Shown piece by piece: positions 36,478 to 44,716 of a stretch of DNA of 64,000 nucleotides. The notes under the pieces are model-generated. The model was given only the letters and a program-made list of their open reading frames with translations. It did not search any database and was not told where the DNA came from. The position numbers and the translations under genes are program-made. This DNA is from Pseudomonas sp. UBA4617. Its GTDB lineage: Bacteria; Pseudomonadota; Gammaproteobacteria; Pseudomonadales; Pseudomonadaceae. The DNA lies in contig NZ_DGIR01000010.1 in NCBI RefSeq assembly GCF_002386445.1, positions 21,592 to 85,591 of the forward strand, written 5' to 3'. Each line of letters begins with the position of its first letter. Within the stretch, counting starts at the first letter, position 1.

Positions 36478-37968
36478 TCACACGACCATGAACAGCACAG
36501 CAACGAAGATGCTGGCAGCCGAGAAGGTCATGGTCCGCGAGGACCAGGTGTTGAACCATTGTTGAAAACTGGCGAGGTCACGCTTGAGGGCAGTGGGCTG
36601 ACGCGTCCAGGACTGCTTGTCGAGGCGGAAGAACACGTAGATCTTCATCAGCGCGCCGACGATCTGGTTGTAATAGAGAATCAGCGGGTAGGCCGGGCCG
36701 ACATTGTGGCCGGAGCACAGCAGCATGATGGTAAGGATCAGGCGGGTGATGCCGATCCACAGCAGGTACACCAGCAGGTAGCCCATGCCGAACTTGAGGC
36801 TGGCGATTACCGCCACGGTCAGGCCCAGCAGGCTGGTCCACATCGACACGCGCTGGTCGAACAGCACGATGCTGGTGAACAGCCCCAGGCGCTGCAGGCC
36901 CAGGCCCAGCGCCCGGGAGTTCTGCCGCAGGTTGTTGCCGTACCAGCGGTACATCAGCTTGCGGCTGGCCTTGAGGAAGCTCTTCTCCGGCGGGTGCTCG
37001 ACCGTGTTGATGGCGGCATCCGGCACGTAGAAAGTGTCGTAACCCAGGCGCATCAGGCTGAACCAGCTGGACTTGTCGTCACCGGTGAGGAACTTGAAGC
37101 GGCCCAGGCGCCAGTGCATCAGCGAGTCGCTTTCGACATCGGCGATGAATTCCGGGTTGGTCACCACGCTGGCGCGGAACATCGACATGCGTCCGGTCAT
37201 GGTCAGCACGCGCTTGGACAGGGCCATCGAGCACATGTTGATATGACGCTGGGCGAAGCGCAGCTTGTGCCACTCGCTCATGATGTAGCCGCCACGCACT
37301 TCGCAGAACTCGTTGGTGGTCAGGCCGCCGACGTTGGGGAACAGCTTGAACCACGGCACGGTCTTGCGGACCACGCCGTCGCCCAGCACGGTGTCACCGT
37401 CGATCACCGCTACCACTGCGTTTTCATCCGGCAGCATGCGCGAGATGGCACGGAAGCCATAGGCCAGGCCGTCACGCTTGCCGGTGCCGGCGATGCGCAC
37501 GATGTCCAGTTTGACGTGAGCTGGCGGGTTGTATTTGGCCCACAGGCTTTTCACCAGCAGTTCGTCCGACATCTCCACCAGCGAGCAGACCACGGTAGTG
37601 GGGAAGCCACAGTTGATCGCCTCGCGGATCACCGAACTGTACACCTGGGCGGTGGTCAGGGCTTCGATACGGAAGCTGGTCACCATCAGGTACACGTGCG
37701 ACGGGTCGGCGGCACTGCCCATTTTCTGCACCTTGCGACGCAGGTACGGGTACACGCCGTAGAGGAAGATCATGCCGCGAATGAAATGGGTGGCGCCCAT
37801 GGAATAGCGCCAGATGCCGACTGCGCCGACCAGGAAGATGAAGTGCTTCGACTGCGAGTCGAAGATATCGGCTGGCAGGGCCAGGGCGATCAGCATGAGC
37901 AGGCTCATGTAGAGCAGCCACCCGGCGCACTGCAACAGCACTGTCTGGAGCCTTTGCATGTTCAGCAT
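36478..37968 (-). CDS. alg8: Alginate polymerase glycosyltransferase Alg8
   Basis: A 496-residue GT2-family membrane glycosyltransferase with helices at the N-terminus (~15-65) and C-terminus (~375-495). The nucleotide-sugar/metal motif V-I-D-G-D-T-V (~190-196) and D-V-E-S-D and Q-x-R-R-W-like regions are visible, the last as M-Y-R-W-Y-G-N-N-L-R-Q-N. It polymerises GDP-mannuronate into polymannuronate with Alg44. A 76-base gap separates it from algD. Confidence 0.96.
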   Translation of the reverse strand: MLNMQRLQTVLLQCAGWLLYMSLLMLIALALPADIFDSQSKHFIFLVGAVGIWRYSMGATHFIRGMIFLYGVYPYLRRKVQKMGSAADPSHVYLMVTSFRIEALTTAQVYSSVIREAINCGFPTTVVCSLVEMSDELLVKSLWAKYNPPAHVKLDIVRIAGTGKRDGLAYGFRAISRMLPDENAVVAVIDGDTVLGDGVVRKTVPWFKLFPNVGGLTTNEFCEVRGGYIMSEWHKLRFAQRHINMCSMALSKRVLTMTGRMSMFRASVVTNPEFIADVESDSLMHWRLGRFKFLTGDDKSSWFSLMRLGYDTFYVPDAAINTVEHPPEKSFLKASRKLMYRWYGNNLRQNSRALGLGLQRLGLFTSIVLFDQRVSMWTSLLGLTVAVIASLKFGMGYLLVYLLWIGITRLILTIMLLCSGHNVGPAYPLILYYNQIVGALMKIYVFFRLDKQSWTRQPTALKRDLASFQQWFNTWSSRTMTFSAASIFVAVLFMVV

Positions 37969-38044
37969 CCGTCGAGAATTCGGGAAAGGGTGGGCGACGC
38001 AGCTGCCACCGTGGTGGCCAACAGCTGCGCCGCCGGTCCAGCTG

Positions 38045-39361
38045 TTACCAGCAGATGCCTTCGGTACGGCTGGTAGCGCAGGTTGGCTTGCTCATGAAGC
38101 CGACCAGGTCGATCACGTGCTTGCCGGCCGGCGCTTGCTCGGCAAGAGCGCGGAACTGCTCGTCACGGTTGCCCAGGACGATGATGTCGGCGTTGTCGAT
38201 GACCTTCTCGAAGTCGGCGTTGAGCAGCGACGACACGTGCGGGATCTTCGACTCGATGTAGTCCTTGTTGGCGCCGTGGACACGGGCGTACTGGACGTTC
38301 TCGTCGTAGATATCCAGTTGGTAGCCCTTGCCGATCAGGCGCTCGGCCAGCTCCACCAGCGGGCTTTCGCGCAGGTCGTCGGTGCCGGCCTTGAAGCTCA
38401 GGCCAAGCAGGGCAACCTTGCGCTTGTCGTGTGCTTCGATCAGCTCGAAGGCGTTCTGCACCTGCGATTCGTTACTGCGCATCAGCGAGTCGAGCAGCGG
38501 TGCGCGGACATCGAGGCTGGCGGCGCGGTAGGTGAGGGCGCGCACGTCCTTCGGCAGGCACGAGCCGCCAAAGGCGAAGCCAGGGCGCATGTAGTACTGG
38601 GACAGGTTGAGCACCTTGTCCTGGCACACCACGTCCATCACTTCACGGCCATCCACGCCTACAGCCTTGGCGATGTTGCCGATCTCGTTGGCGAAGGTGA
38701 CCTTGGTGGCGTGCCACACGTTGCAGGTGTACTTGATCATCTCGGCCACTTCGATCGGCTTGCGGATGATCGGTGCATCGAGTTCTTCGTACAGCGCTTG
38801 CAGGATGTCGCCGCTGGCGCTGTCCAGTTCACCGATGACGGTCATTGGCGGGTGGTCGTAGTCCTTGATCGCGGTGCTTTCGCGGAGGAACTCCGGGTTC
38901 ACTGCAACGCCGAAGTCAACACCGGCCTTCTTGCCCGAGCAGTCTTCGAGGATCGGGATCACCACGTTCTTCACGGTACCCGGCAGCACGGTGCTGCGGA
39001 CCACGATGGTGTGGCGGCGGTCGCTGTCACGCAGCACGTAGCCGATTTCGCGGCAGACCGACTCGATGTACTCGAGGCCCAGGTCGCCGTTCTTCTTGCT
39101 CGGGGTACCCACGCAGATCATCGACACGTCACTGGCACGGATGGCTTCGGCGAAGTCGGTTGTGCCGCGCAGGCGGCCATTGGCGATGCCTTGTTGCAGC
39201 AGTGCTTCCAGGCCAGGTTCGACGATGGGCGACTTGCCCTGATTGATCAGGTCGATCTTGGTGCTGGACACGTCCACACCGATCACTTCATGGCCTCGCG
39301 CCGTCAGGCAGCCTGCACAGACTGCACCCACATAACCCAAACCAAAGATGCTGATACGCAT
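38045..39361 (-). CDS. algD: GDP-mannose 6-dehydrogenase AlgD
   Basis: A 438-residue UDP-glucose/GDP-mannose dehydrogenase. The NAD loop is I-F-G-L-G-Y-V-G-A-V-C-A-G (residues ~4-16), the catalytic cysteine is in F-G-G-S-C-L-P-K-D (~264-272). It makes GDP-mannuronate, the committed step of alginate synthesis, and is the first gene of the operon. The ATG at 39361 has GAGGTG six bases upstream; a GTG nine bases earlier has no such spacing. Confidence 0.97.
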   Translation of the reverse strand: MRISIFGLGYVGAVCAGCLTARGHEVIGVDVSSTKIDLINQGKSPIVEPGLEALLQQGIANGRLRGTTDFAEAIRASDVSMICVGTPSKKNGDLGLEYIESVCREIGYVLRDSDRRHTIVVRSTVLPGTVKNVVIPILEDCSGKKAGVDFGVAVNPEFLRESTAIKDYDHPPMTVIGELDSASGDILQALYEELDAPIIRKPIEVAEMIKYTCNVWHATKVTFANEIGNIAKAVGVDGREVMDVVCQDKVLNLSQYYMRPGFAFGGSCLPKDVRALTYRAASLDVRAPLLDSLMRSNESQVQNAFELIEAHDKRKVALLGLSFKAGTDDLRESPLVELAERLIGKGYQLDIYDENVQYARVHGANKDYIESKIPHVSSLLNADFEKVIDNADIIVLGNRDEQFRALAEQAPAGKHVIDLVGFMSKPTCATSRTEGICW

Positions 39362-39802
39362 CGCTATCACCTCATGTGTTTATCACGTCGACATCTCCGC
39401 AGAGAGCCGGACTGGGTTGATTAACAACAGTTTTCAGGCGCACGGATACATGGCGAATGCACACTTCGCCGAGCGCAGGCAAAATAAATCCGGAGCGCAA
39501 AAAGTCATGCACTCAAATGTGGCAGTAAAAAGCCATTAATTAAAAAACGTGCCCTGGAATGCAGCCGTCTTTATTGCAATGCGCTACATGGCGCGTTGCT
39601 GTGCTTGTTTTTTCAAGTGGATAAATCCTTTGAAATCAACCACTAGGACGAATTGTAAGGGACGCGTCTCTCCTGCATGGACAGGGGGCTCGGGGTGTGC
39701 CCGTTGTACCTGTCGAAGTTATTAGGGCGGGTAGTGGATACCTGCCGTTGTCATCTGTAAGTCATCTCGTACAGCCCGGGGGCGGGAAAATCGTTACGGC
39801 AC

Positions 39803-39830
39803 TATGAGCGATTCGGCGTAGCAGAAGTTC
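39803..39830 (-). promoter_or_regulatory. AlgU (sigma-22)-type promoter of algD
   Basis: On the minus strand GGAACTT (39831-39825) is followed after 17 bases by TCATA (39807-39803), matching the AlgU/RpoE-type pattern GAACTT-N16/17-TCtga. Initiation would be near 39795. This agrees with the known AlgU dependence of algD in Pseudomonas. Confidence 0.78.
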
Positions 39831-39909
39831 CGGGTCGGTTTGGACCGGATGAAAGATTTCTAAATATTTTTTCAGTGGCGGGTAGATTTCAATCTGATAG
39901 CACGCAGGT

Positions 39910-39938
39910 GTTTCGCCCCGATATATAAAGGGCGAAAC
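39910..39938. promoter_or_regulatory. Perfect 9-bp palindrome upstream of the algD promoter
   Basis: GTTTCGCCC (39910-39918) and GGGCGAAAC (39930-39938) are exact inverted copies with an 11-base AT-rich centre. It is about 80 bases upstream of the proposed -35 element. It may be a regulator-binding site; on the plus strand a T-run 12 bases further also makes a terminator possible. Confidence 0.5.
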
Positions 39939-39997
39939 TGTTGCGAGATATTTTTTTGCCAGCATCGAAAAAAATTTTCAAAATTAGTCAAAAAAGG

Positions 39998-40007
39998 TAC
40001 GAACGGT
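39998..40007 (-). promoter_or_regulatory. AlgR-like binding site
   Basis: On the minus strand the sequence ACCGTTCGTA matches the AlgR consensus ACCGTTCGTC at nine of ten bases. It lies about 200 bases upstream of the proposed algD start site, a plausible distance for far-upstream activation. Confidence 0.55.
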
Positions 40008-40291
40008 CTTATGGCGGTTGGCGATTCCACTGCGGGTGATGGTTTTTTGACGTCGAACAAATGACATGCTGGCAATGTGAAGCTGACTGTGGACCGAGGC
40101 GGCGCGTCAACACATACCGATACACATTATGGCCACATGAAAGCTAAGGCTTTTGTCGCGTTGGCCGTTACCCCCTCTGGACGCTCTGCGGAGCTGTTCA
40201 TGAACGAAGGAGCGTCTTGGGCAGCCTCGGGCCACTGGCCACCGAAGGCGTCTCATCCATTTATCACATGGAAGAGACTAGAGAACGCCAA

Positions 40292-40732
40292 ATGAAGAAG
40301 ACATCGCAAATCCTGATCGCCAGCGGTTCCTTGTTGCTGGCTGGCATGGTGCAGGCGGGGCCAAAGGTAGATGTAACCGTTAAAAATCAGGGGACCGGCA
40401 CCATGGTCCTCAAGCTGGTCACCTCCAACGAAACCAGCACCTATCAAATTGCTAATCCTCGGCCAGCTCAGCAGATCGTCCCTGGCGCTGTCGACGCTTT
40501 CGGCGTGCAGCGTGTCGTCAGTCCCAATGTCAACGCGGCGATGGTGCGTTACACGATGGGACCCAAGACTTGCGCTTTCGGAACCACCTTTCAGATGCGC
40601 CTCATGCCGGGCGGGATCATGAAACCCGAATGGACGAAAACCGCCACTCCAAGTGGTGGCGCTAACTGCACTGCCATTATTACCGGCACTGCCGCTGATC
40701 ACTCATGGCGAGTGGAATTCACTATGAAATAG
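40292..40732 (+). CDS. Small secreted/periplasmic protein of unknown function
   Basis: A 146-residue protein with a clear signal peptide (M-K-K-T-S-Q..., cleavage after M-V-Q-A before G-P-K-V, residue ~23). The mature part is about 120 residues, rich in Thr, Val and Ala, with just two cysteines (in K-T-C-A-F-G and A-N-C-T-A-I), probably a disulfide in a beta-rich fold. I do not recognise the family. The first signal-peptide-bearing ATG is chosen; a longer TTG frame from 40217 has no support. It is the first gene of the accessory islet, 95 bases before the next one. Confidence 0.7.
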   Translation: MKKTSQILIASGSLLLAGMVQAGPKVDVTVKNQGTGTMVLKLVTSNETSTYQIANPRPAQQIVPGAVDAFGVQRVVSPNVNAAMVRYTMGPKTCAFGTTFQMRLMPGGIMKPEWTKTATPSGGANCTAIITGTAADHSWRVEFTMK

Positions 40733-40827
40733 GCATTTCGACTGAAAGGAGGTAACCGCTTCGTCGCCAGTCTGCAGCGAAGCGGTGTTGGCCTATTTGT
40801 AGAGTTTGCTTAACCCTGGGTGGGTAT

Positions 40828-41586
40828 ATGGAAATAAAATACACAGGTGTGCCGGTGCGTAGTGTGCACGCTTTGACGGCGCAGGAGAGCTCGAAGGCTA
40901 TCGGGCAACTGGTGGATGTGGATAATTTTTTTGAATTGGACAGTGCAGATCTTTCTTCACTGGCCACGGCGCTAAGTGCAGCCGCAGAGCGTGCAAAATT
41001 ACGAGATAGCCAGATGTCAAGAAGCGACCTGGCCGCGTTGGCGGCCAAATTAAGCGAGCGGCTTTTTGGCTTGGGTTATGAACTCGGTAAGCTCGCCCAT
41101 GATGCTGAGATCCCCGCTACAGACGACCCTGAATGGCTTGTCAGGGCTGCGCAAGCTACTGATTTTATTAATGGAAAGGCAAATAATCCGTTTGCGCTGC
41201 TAAGTCAGGAACAACTGAGTCTTATCGCTTACGATGAGGGCGGAACGTTCACGGTCAATGAGCGAAAAGCTGCAGCGATGGAAACGAGCAGGCGTTACTG
41301 TGAATGGTCAGTATATATTTGCAGGAAAATGGATGCGGAGCGACAGAGTAACGGCAATAGTGCGGAAAGTCTTCAAGAAATATTGTCTTATTATCGCGGT
41401 CTGCCGGCAATCGAAGAAGCGCAGTTTGGCAACTATGAGGTCGCGATAATGATGCAGTTGAATGCAACGGAGATCGATTGGCCTGAGTTTAACGTTTCAC
41501 TGGTCGACATGGTTGCCAACAAGTGGCCTGAACAAGAGCGTACTGCAGCTAATCTGGAGCTGGATAATGAACCCTCTTCGTCTTGA
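40828..41586 (+). CDS. Unrecognised 252-residue cytoplasmic or exported protein
   Basis: A soluble, acidic, mostly alpha-helical protein with no signal peptide and no membrane segment. There are only two cysteines, close together in R-Y-C-E-W-S-V-Y-I-C (~residues 155-164). No catalytic motif is seen, and I do not recognise the family. Codon use is more AT-rich than in the flanking core genes. Its last 20 bases overlap the start of a MacB-type ABC ATPase, so the two are coupled; it could be a substrate or partner of that exporter, which is inference from position only. Confidence 0.7.
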   Translation: MEIKYTGVPVRSVHALTAQESSKAIGQLVDVDNFFELDSADLSSLATALSAAAERAKLRDSQMSRSDLAALAAKLSERLFGLGYELGKLAHDAEIPATDDPEWLVRAAQATDFINGKANNPFALLSQEQLSLIAYDEGGTFTVNERKAAAMETSRRYCEWSVYICRKMDAERQSNGNSAESLQEILSYYRGLPAIEEAQFGNYEVAIMMQLNATEIDWPEFNVSLVDMVANKWPEQERTAANLELDNEPSSS

Positions 41587-42229
41587 GTCAGTACAACGCT
41601 CGATTGGCGGTCAGGTGATTCTCGACAATGTATCGATTTCATTTGCTGAAAGTCAGTCCTGCGCCATCACTGGCCCCTCCGGTTCAGGCAAAAGCACGCT
41701 ACTAAACCTGATCGGCCTGCTCGACCAGCCCTGCCGGGGGCGGCTGGTACTGGACGGTTGCGACATGACGCATGCCAATGCTGATCAACGCGCGATCACC
41801 CGAAACCGCCTGCTGGGTTTCGTGTTCCAGAGCTTCAACCTGCTACCTCGTCTGACCATTCTCGACAATGTCGCGCTGCCGCTGAGTTACCGGGGCATTG
41901 GTCTGGCCTCGGCAAGGCGGGCTGCGACGCTGCAGCTGGAAAAAGTCGGTCTGGCCCAACGTGCCCGGAACTGGCCCGCAGATCTATCCGGTGGCCAGCG
42001 CCAGCGTGTTGCAATCGCCAGGGCGCTGGTCACCGCGCCGCGAATTCTGCTGGCCGATGAGCCCACCGGAAACCTTGACTGCGAAACGGCCCAGGCGATC
42101 ATCGGGCTGCTCTGCAGGCTGAACCATGAGCAGGGCATGACCTTGCTCATGGTCACCCACGACCCAGCCATGGCGCAGCGCATGCAGCGGCGCCTGCTGG
42201 TACGTGACGGTGGCGTCTTCGATGCCTGA
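41567..42229 (+). CDS. MacB/LolD-type ABC transporter ATPase
   Basis: A 220-residue ATPase with Walker A (G-P-S-G-S-G-K-S-T, ~36-44), Q-loop (V-F-Q-S-F-N-L-L-P-R), signature (L-S-G-G-Q-R-Q-R-V-A, ~142-151) and Walker B (I-L-L-A-D-E-P-T-G-N-L-D). It is full length for the MacB/LolD group, which powers export from the inner membrane. GGAG lies seven bases before the ATG, inside the previous gene. The permease it should serve is broken immediately downstream, so the ATPase may now be orphaned. Confidence 0.9.
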   Translation: MNPLRLESVQRSIGGQVILDNVSISFAESQSCAITGPSGSGKSTLLNLIGLLDQPCRGRLVLDGCDMTHANADQRAITRNRLLGFVFQSFNLLPRLTILDNVALPLSYRGIGLASARRAATLQLEKVGLAQRARNWPADLSGGQRQRVAIARALVTAPRILLADEPTGNLDCETAQAIIGLLCRLNHEQGMTLLMVTHDPAMAQRMQRRLLVRDGGVFDA

Positions 42230-42560
42230 GGCCTATGGGCCAAGCTGGCCGCAACGCATCGGCGAGGCATTGGGTAGCTTGCGGCAACTGGGCGCCAGAG
42301 CCTGGTTGGCACTGTCGGGCATAGCGATTGGCTGCGCCGCGCTGGTGGCTTTGATGAACATCGGCCATGGCGCCGCGCAGCATGTCCAGCCGATGTTCCA
42401 GGGGTTGGGCAGCGACTTGCTGGTGGTGAGCCTTGAAGGTGCTACCGCGCCGGGCGGCACTTTGGGTCTGGAAGCAGAGCCTTGGCCATCTGGCATTCGA
42501 GCGGCGGCACCTTTGGCAACCGCAGTGCAGGCGCTGCAAGTCGGCAGGCGTGGCCGAATA
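42222..42560 (+). pseudogene. Truncated MacB-type ABC permease (N-terminal fragment)
   Basis: Starting at an ATG that overlaps the ATPase stop by 8 bases, about 110 residues resemble the N-terminus of a MacB-like permease: the first membrane helix and periplasmic start (A-W-L-A-L-S-G-I-A-I-G-C-A-A-L-V-A-L, then G-L-G-S-D-L-L-V-V-S). After about 42550 the frame loses similarity and continues as nonsense to 42659. The remaining periplasmic domain and three C-terminal helices are missing. The right edge is approximate. Interpreted as the left side of a deletion. Confidence 0.65.
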
Positions 42561-43696
42561 CCTCCGCAAGGGACGCGCAACGCTGGGTGCAGGTCGAGCC
42601 GCAGCCGCTGGAGGTGCATCTGGGTTTGGTTGGCCGGCTTCAGGCAGGCCGCCAGATGACCCTCAGTGCCCCCTTCGATGGCGTGCTGGCTTCGCTGCTG
42701 GTAGCTGAGGGGCAGCAGGTGGTCGCCGGGCAGCCATTGATGCAGCTGGACACCACGCAGCTCGATATCCAGCTGCGCCAGGCCGAGGCCGAGCGCCTGA
42801 AGGCCAAGGCATTGGTCAGCCAGTTGCGCGGCTGGCAGGCTGGCCCGGAGGTCGCTCGTAGCCTACGTACGCTGGCGGTGGCACGCGCCACGTTGGCGGC
42901 TGGCCAGACGGCGCTGGATGAAACCCGACGGCTGCTGGACCGAGGTATCGTTGCCCGTATGGAAGTTGAGAGCCTGGAACAGTTGCAGCAAGCACAGCGG
43001 CAGGCGGTGCTGGACGCGCAGCAGGAGCTGCAACTGACCCAGGCCCGGGGCCAGGGGGATGCGTTGAAGATTGCCGAAATGGAACTGGCAAACGCCGAAG
43101 CACAGTGGCGGGCGTTGCGCGCAAGGCATGATCTGAAGGTGGTAAAGGCGCCGTTTGCCGCCCTGTTGGCCCGTGCCGCCGGCAGCGCAGCCACGCCTGG
43201 CCCACTTCAGGAGGGCCAGGCGCTTGTTCAGGGGATGCCACTGCTGACGTTGAGTGGTCTTGAGCATTTGCAGGTGGCTGCCAAGGTGGCAGAAAGCGAC
43301 CTTGGCGAACTGCGCGAGGGCATGGAGGTGCAAGCCTTCATTGCAGGTCACCTGCTTGCCGGGCGCCTGGCGCAGATTGGCCTGCAGGCGCGTGACGATA
43401 CCGGACAAACGGCATGGTACGACGTACGGGTTGACCTGCAACTGCCTGAAGGCGCCACACAGCAGCGCTTGCGCCTGGGCATGAGTGCCCGCTTGGCGGT
43501 GCTGATACATCGCGAAGACGCTGCGATGGTGGTGCCTGCCGAGGCTTTGCAGGAGGATGAAGCGGGCAGGCAATACGTGGTTTATCGTCAGTCTGCGCAA
43601 CAGAAGCCGCGAAGGGTTGTGGTCAGGTCGGCAAGGGCGGTGGTGCAGGGGCTGCAGGTGGACGGGCTGGAGGCAGGGTTTGTACTGCTACCGTAG
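42560..43696 (+). pseudogene. HlyD/MacA-type membrane-fusion protein lacking its N-terminus
   Basis: From about 42570, in a different frame from the permease, a MacA/HlyD-like protein reads R-D-A-Q-R-W-V-Q-V-E-P onward: lipoyl half (L-S-A-P-F-D-G-V-L-A-S-L-L-V-A-E-G-Q-Q-V), a coiled coil (~residues 75-190 of the fragment), the second lipoyl half and barrel, ending V-L-L-P. The signal peptide or membrane anchor expected before R-D-A-Q is absent; the only upstream in-frame ATG (42482) would add out-of-frame permease sequence. It is therefore probably not exported. The left edge is approximate. Confidence 0.65.
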
Positions 43697-43712
43697 GGCC
43701 GCCGTGCGGCCC
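43696..43712 (+). terminator. Rho-independent-type terminator ending the islet
   Basis: GGGCCGC-CGT-GCGGCCC is a perfect 7-bp stem followed by TTTTC, starting at the last base of the fusion-protein stop. It closes the islet operon just before a degenerate REP-like stretch and the convergent yaaA. Confidence 0.7.
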
Positions 43713-43799
43713 TTTTCGCGGGTAAACCTGTTGCCTCGGCCTTGCGTGCAGCGCAGTACCGGTGGGGGCGGGTTCAACCTCGAGACGGCCGTTACAGGA

Positions 43800-44579
43800 T
43801 CACTCGGAAGGATGATCGCGCAGGAACACCAGGTGGTCCGCTTTCGACTGCTCGGCACTGTAGTAGTAGCCCTGCACATCGAACTGCTTGAGTTGTTCCG
43901 GGTCGCTGATGCGCCGCTGGATCACGAAGCGGCTCATCATCCCCCGTGCCTTCTTGGCGTAGAAACTGATGATCTTGTACTGGCCGTTCTTCCAGTCCTT
44001 GAAATCGACGTTGATCACCCGCGCCTTCAATGCGCTGCGTTTCACCGCGCTGAAGTATTCATTGCTGGCGAGGTTGAGCAGCACGTCGTCGCCCTGCTCG
44101 GCCAGGGCCTGGTTCAACCATTCGCTGATGCGCGTGCCCCAGAACGCGTACAGGTCCTTGCCGCGGGCATTGGCCAGCTTGGTGCCCATTTCCAGGCGAT
44201 AAGGCTGCATCAGGTCCAGCGGGCGCAGCAGGCCGTACAGGCCCGAGAGCATGCGCAGGTGCTCCTGCGCGTAGTTGAAATCGTCCTCGCCCAGGCTCTC
44301 GGCATCGAGGCCGGTGTACACGTCACCCTTGAACGCCAGCAGTGCCTGCTTGGCATTGGCCGGGGTGAAGTCCGGAGTCCAGCTGCCAAAGCGTGCGGCA
44401 TTCAGGCCGGCGAGCTTGTCGGACAAATGCATCAGTTCGCTGATCTGCGCTGGCGACAGCTCGCGCAGTTGCCGAATCAGTTCCTGGGAGTCGTCCAGGT
44501 ATTGCGGCAGGGTGTAACGCTCGGTCACCGGTGGGGTGTCGTAGTCGAGGGTCTTGGCGGGGGAAATCACCGTCAGCAT
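43800..44579 (-). CDS. yaaA: Peroxide-stress protein YaaA (UPF0246)
   Basis: A 259-residue protein starting M-L-T-V-I-S-P-A-K-T-L-D-Y, the invariant YaaA start, with N-A-R-G-K-D-L-Y-A-F-W-G and the C-terminal I-I-S-F-Y-A-K-K-A-R-G-M-M-S-R-F. YaaA limits intracellular iron and Fenton damage under peroxide stress, and can bind DNA. The ATG at 44579 is chosen over a start six codons earlier on family grounds. In other Pseudomonas genomes, as I recall, this gene is directly beside algD. Confidence 0.93.
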   Translation of the reverse strand: MLTVISPAKTLDYDTPPVTERYTLPQYLDDSQELIRQLRELSPAQISELMHLSDKLAGLNAARFGSWTPDFTPANAKQALLAFKGDVYTGLDAESLGEDDFNYAQEHLRMLSGLYGLLRPLDLMQPYRLEMGTKLANARGKDLYAFWGTRISEWLNQALAEQGDDVLLNLASNEYFSAVKRSALKARVINVDFKDWKNGQYKIISFYAKKARGMMSRFVIQRRISDPEQLKQFDVQGYYYSAEQSKADHLVFLRDHPSE

Positions 44580-44716
44580 CGGGTCGGCTCCTGGCATCGT
44601 TGGCCGGGAATTCTACGGGCTGGGCGGTACAAGTCCAAACTATGGCGACGATAGTCACAGACCATGCCCGGTGCAGGCGCTATAGTGCGCGTTTCGCCGT
44701 TGCGGAGCCTTCAACC

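Larger units (their letters stand above)
39362..40291. other. Long AT-rich control region upstream of algD
   Basis: This 930-base stretch has no convincing gene. The half next to algD would be an untranslated leader of about 430 bases if transcription begins near 39795. It also contains an AlgU-type promoter, a perfect palindrome and an AlgR-like site, listed separately. The base composition is clearly more AT-rich than the flanking Pseudomonas genes, with poly-A/T tracts near 39950-39995 suitable for IHF/H-NS-type proteins. Long algD promoter regions are known in P. aeruginosa. Confidence 0.7.

Noticed and set aside
40077..40295. Short plus-strand ORF just before the small secreted protein
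   Set aside because: It overlaps the start region of the signal-peptide gene, starts with GTG without a good ribosome-binding site, and has no recognisable features.
41567..43696. Functional MacAB-type exporter in the islet
   Set aside because: Only the ATPase is intact; the permease ends after about 110 residues and the adaptor lacks its N-terminus.
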